Assembly: GCF_030445035.2 (NCBI RefSeq)
Contig: NC_080702.1
Span: 11,664,029-11,728,028, forward strand
DNA length: 64,000 bases
Reading direction: 5' to 3'
Origin: Dasypus novemcinctus
Lineage: Eukaryota > Chordata > Mammalia > Cingulata > Dasypodidae
Part shown: one piece after another, positions 60,400 through 64,000 of the stretch
Layout of the letters: each line of letters opens with the position of its first letter
Position numbering within the stretch: position 1 is the first letter of the stretch
Program-made: the position numbers and the translations under genes
Notes under the pieces: generated by a model
Told to the model about the DNA's origin: nothing
The model's input: only the letters and a program-made list of their open reading frames with translations
Databases searched by the model: none

Positions 60400-63108
60400 T
60401 ATCAGAGCTTTCAATTCGATTCCATTGGTCTGTGTGTCTCTCCTTATGCCAATACCATGCTGTTTTCACTACTGTAGCTTTGTAGTATGTTTTGAAGTCA
60501 GGTAGTGTGATTCCTCCAATTTCGTTTTTCTTTTTCAGTATGTCTTTGGCTATTCGGGGTCTCTTTCCTTTTCAAATAAATTTCATAGTTTTTCCAGTTC
60601 CTTAAAGAAGGCTGTGTTGATTTTTATTGGGATTGCATTGAATGTGTAGATCAAATTTAGTAGGATAGACATCTTGATAATATTTAGTCTTCCTATCCAT
60701 GAAGAAGGAATATTCTTCCATTTATTTAGGTCTTCTTTAATTTCCTTGAACAGTCTTGTATAGTTCTCAGTGTATAAGTTTTTTTACCTCTGTAGTTAAA
60801 TTTATTCCTAAGTATTTGATTTTTTTATTTTCTATTGTGAATGGTATTTGTTTCTTGATTTCCTCCTGATCTTGCTCATTATTGGTGTACAGAAATGCTA
60901 CTGATTTTTGCGCATTGATCTTATAACCTGCAACTTTACTAAACTCATTTATGAGTTCTAGAAGCTTTGTTGTAGATCTCTCAGGGTTTTCTATGTATAG
61001 GATCATGTCATCTGCAAATAATGAAATTTTGACTTCTTCCTTTCCAATTTGAATGCTTTTTATATCTGGTTCTTGCCTCAGCGCTCGAGCAAGTACTTCT
61101 AAGACAATGTTAAATAGGAGCGGAGACAATGGGCATCCTTGTCTTGTTCCTGAGTTTAGAGGGAATTTTAGGATTTCTCCATTGTAAACAATGTCGGCTG
61201 TAGGTTTTTCATATATACTCTTTATCATGTTCAAAAAATTTCCTTGTATTCCAATCTTTTGGAGTGTTTTTATCAAGAAAGGGTGCTGTATTTTGTCAAA
61301 TGCTTTTTCTGCATCTATAGATATAATCATGTGATTTTTTTCCTTCAATCTGTTTATATGGTGTATTATGTTGATTTTCTTATGTTGAACCATCCTTGCA
61401 TACCTGGAATAAATCCCACTTGGTTGTGGTGTATAATTCGTTTAATGTGTTGTTGAATATGATTAGCAAGTATTTTGTTAAGTATTTTTGCATCTAGGTT
61501 CATTAGAGAAATTGATCTGCAATTTTCCTTTTTTGTGGTGTCTTTGTTTGGCTTTGGTACTAGGGTAATGTAGGCGTCATAGAAGGAGTTTGGCAATGTT
61601 CCATCTGTTTCGATTTTTTGGAATAGTTTCAGCAGGATTGGTGCTAATTCTTTCTGGAATGTTTTGTAGAATTCACCTGTGAAGCCGTCTGGCCCTGGGT
61701 TCTTCTTAGTTGGGAGATTTTTAATGACTGATTCTATCTCTCTGCTTGTGATTGGTTTGTTGAGATCATCAATTTCTTCTTTAGACAACATGGGCTGCTT
61801 ATGTGTTTCTAGGAATTTGTCCATTTCCTCTAAATTGTCATTTTTGTTGGAATATAGTTTTTCAAAGTATCCTCTTATGATAGTCTTTATTTCTGTGGGG
61901 TCAGTGGTGATATCGCCTTTCTCATTTCTTATTTTGTGTATTTGCATCTTCTCTCTTTTTTTCTTTGTTAGTCTCACTAAAGGTTTGTCAATTTTGTTGA
62001 TCTTCTCAAAAAACCAGCTCTTGGTCTTGTTTATCTTTTCAAGTACTTTCTTATTTTCTATTTCATTTAGTTCTGCTCTTATCTTTGTTATTTCCTTCCT
62101 GTTTCTTCCTGTTGGGTCACTTTGTTGTTGTTTTTCTAATTCCTTCAAATGTGCAGTTAATTCTTCAATTTTTGCTCTTTCTTCTTTTTTGATATATGAA
62201 TTTATGGCTATAAATTTCCCTCTCAGTACTGCTTTTGCTGTATCCCATAAATTTTGGTATGTTGTGTTATCATTATCATTTGTTTCAAGGTAGTCATTGA
62301 TTTCTTTTGAGATTTCCTCTTTGACCCACTGTTTTTCTAAGAGTGTGCTGTTTAATTTCCAAATCATGGTGTGAAACCTGGGCCTCTGTCCCTTGCAAAT
62401 TTCCAGCTTGACTCCACTGTGGTCAGAGATATTGTTTTGTATGATTTCAATCTTTCTGAATTCATTCAGCCTTTCTTTGTGGCCTAGCATATGGTCTATC
62501 TTGGAGAATGATCCATGTGCACTTGAGAAGAATGTATATCCTGCTGTGTTTGGGTGTAATGATCTATATATGTCTATTAGTTCCAGCTCTTCTAATATAC
62601 TGTTCAAATGTTTTGTTTCTTTAGTGATTCTCTTTTGAGATGTTCTGTCCAAGGTAGATAGTGGTGTATTAAAATTCCCCACTATGATTGTAGATGCATC
62701 TATTGTTTCACTTAGTTTTTCCAGTGTTTGTCTCATGTACTTAGAGGCACCCTTGTTAGGAGCATAAATATTTATGATTGTTCGATCTTCTTAACAGATT
62801 TTCCCTTTCACTAAAATGTAGTATCTTTCTTTGTCTCTCACAATTGTTTCACATTTAAAGTCTATTTTGTCTGGTATTAATATAGCTACTCCTGCCTTTT
62901 TTTGGTTATTGTTTGCTTGTATGATTGTTTTCCAGCCATTCACTATCAATCTCCATGCGTCTCTGGGTCTAAGATGTGTCTCTTGTAGACAGCATACAGA
63001 AGGGTCATATTTCCTTATCCAGTGTCCCAGTCTGAATCTTTTGATAGGTGAGTTTAATCCGTTGACATTCAGTGTTATTACTTTCAAGGAATTATTCATG
63101 TTAGCCAT
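60400..63108 (-). pseudogene. L1 ORF2, few lesions, C-terminus missing
   Basis: The ATG at 63108 starts MANMNNSLKVITLNVNGLNS, with the endonuclease glutamate in CCLQETHLR. A single in-frame stop (TAA, 62791-62793) falls where the other copy has CAA. The frame then runs 456 codons (62736-61366) through the linker and RT fingers ([16 protein letters not shown]), shifts once at about 61370 and continues 208 codons with [15 protein letters not shown] and the catalytic [10 protein letters not shown] (about 61005-61035). A further shift at a T-run near 60780 leads to the truncated end. Only three visible lesions plus truncation separate it from an intact RT. Confidence 0.9.
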
Positions 63109-63184
63109 ATTTTTATTGGATTTGTGTTTGTCATATTTTGTTTGTATTTTTTTTCCCCATCTAGTTTGTCTTTTTTTCTTGCTC

Positions 63185-64000
63185 TTATACTCTCCTCCAA
63201 CTCTGCCTGTTTTGTTTTTTCCTTTCTTCCTGCAGAACTCCCTTTAGAACTTCTTGAAGGGGAGGTTTCTTGTTGGTATACTCTTTCAGTTTCTGTTTAT
63301 CTGCAAATATTTTGAACTCTCCATCATGTTTGAATGTTAGTTTAGCTGGATAGAGTATTCTTGGTTGGAAATTTTTTTCCTTTAGTACCTTGACTATATC
63401 ATACCACTGCCTCCTTGCCTCCATGGTTTCAGATGAGAAATCAGCACTTAATCTTATGGAGCTTCCCTTGTATGTGATGGTTTTCTTTTCTCTTGCTGCT
63501 TTTAGGATTTTCTCTTTGTGTTGAGCATTGGATAATTTGACGAGTATATGTCTTGGGGTGGGCCTGTTGGGGTTTATGACTAGTGGAGTGCACTGTGCTT
63601 CTTGGATATGTACGTCTGTCTCTTTCAGTAGATTTGGGAAGTTTTCAGCCATTATTTCCTGCAACAGTCCTTCTGACCCCTTTCCCTTCTCTTTTCCTTC
63701 TGGAACACCTATAATATGTATATTTGAGCATTTTGCATTGTCATTCAGGTCCCTAAGTCCTAGCTGGATTTTTTCTATCTTTTTATCGACCCCTTCTACT
63801 ATCTGTTTGATTTCTGATGTACTGTCTTCCACATCACTAATTCTCTGCTCTGCCTCTTCTAGTCTGTTGATATTTTCTGCAGGTGTATTTTTGATTTCTT
63901 GAACTGTGGTGTTCATTCCCATCATGTCTGTTATGTTTTTGCGTATGTCTGCAATTTCCCCTCCCAGTGTTGTTTTCATGTTGTTAACCTCTTTCATTAC
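63185..64000 (-). CDS. L1 ORF1 protein, partial, open to the window edge
   Basis: At least 270 codons are open: a heptad-rich coiled coil (IADIRKNITDMMGMNTT, INRLEEAEQRISDVEDS), an RRM start (CSNIHIIGVPEGKEKGKG), then FPNLLKETDVHIQEAQC, RPTPRHILVKLSN and the C-terminal domain ending at 63185. This is the usual ORF1p architecture; the N-terminus lies beyond 64000. It binds L1 RNA as a trimer. No lesion is visible, so it could be translated if transcribed. The first ATG in the window is internal. Confidence 0.88.
   Translation of the reverse strand, partial: VMKEVNNMKTTLGGEIADIRKNITDMMGMNTTVQEIKNTPAENINRLEEAEQRISDVEDSTSEIKQIVEGVDKKIEKIQLGLRDLNDNAKCSNIHIIGVPEGKEKGKGSEGLLQEIMAENFPNLLKETDVHIQEAQCTPLVINPNRPTPRHILVKLSNAQHKEKILKAAREKKTITYKGSSIRLSADFSSETMEARRQWYDIVKVLKEKNFQPRILYPAKLTFKHDGEFKIFADKQKLKEYTNKKPPLQEVLKGVLQEERKKQNRQSWRRV

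Larger units (their letters stand above)
60391..64000 (-). mobile_element. Young L1, nearly intact, runs off the window
   Basis: A minus-strand L1 colinear with 41143-44790. The 3' end is cut inside ORF2 at the provirus junction (60391). ORF2 and ORF1 follow, and the 5' part lies beyond 64000. It carries fewer lesions than the 36-46.9 kb copy and keeps the RT motif FADD, so it is younger. Confidence 0.9.

Overview
This window is mammalian nuclear DNA, almost certainly from an armadillo (Xenarthra, Dasypus-like). The diagnostic evidence is at least four classic DAS-SINEs (tRNA-derived SINEs known from armadillos) plus three more divergent relatives, together with L1, MaLR-like and class II ERV repeats. 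There is no operon structure, CRISPR or bacterial gene. Most of the window is retrotransposon-derived.

Layout. 1-8.8 kb: mostly unassigned intronic or intergenic DNA, with an old L1 fragment (820-1545), an L1 3'UTR insertion with a perfect 12-bp target-site duplication (TSD; 4578-5435) and a DAS-SINE with a perfect 15-bp TSD (7986-8379). 8.8-18 kb: a broken KRAB zinc-finger gene of the ZNF705/ZNF596 type on the + strand. Its KRAB-A exon and linker exon still have consensus splice sites and join in frame. The C2H2 exon is full of frameshifts and is split by a MaLR-like provirus (13120-16466, exact 5-bp TSD) that itself carries two DAS-SINEs. 18-23.2 kb: L1 pieces, a SINE and a solo LTR. 23.2-25.9 kb: a 5'-truncated processed pseudogene of G2E3. 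25.9-36 kb: decayed L1/HAL1-like DNA, a solo LTR with TSD and two more SINEs. 36-46.9 kb: one complete but dead L1 on the - strand, bounded by a 13-bp TSD. A second, oppositely oriented L1 3'UTR with a 3' transduction is nested in it (perfect 16-bp TSD). 46.9-51.9 kb: the only stretch that looks like host protein-coding sequence still open: two phase-compatible exons on the - strand (193 bp and 1176 coding bp) followed by a poly(A) signal. I do not recognise the product. 51.9-60.4 kb: a mosaic betaretrovirus-like endogenous provirus with a Lys1,2-type primer-binding site, dead gag and integrase, no visible protease/RT, and remains of three successive Env transmembrane subunits, the last one open. 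60.4-64 kb: a younger, nearly intact L1 on the - strand that runs off the window.

No pathway or operon logic links these elements; the story is one of nested insertions. The points most worth following are the unrecognised two-exon gene, the three-TM mosaic provirus whose flanks do not match, the L1-mediated 3' transduction, and a same-frame open reading frame kept in four separate L1 3'UTR copies.
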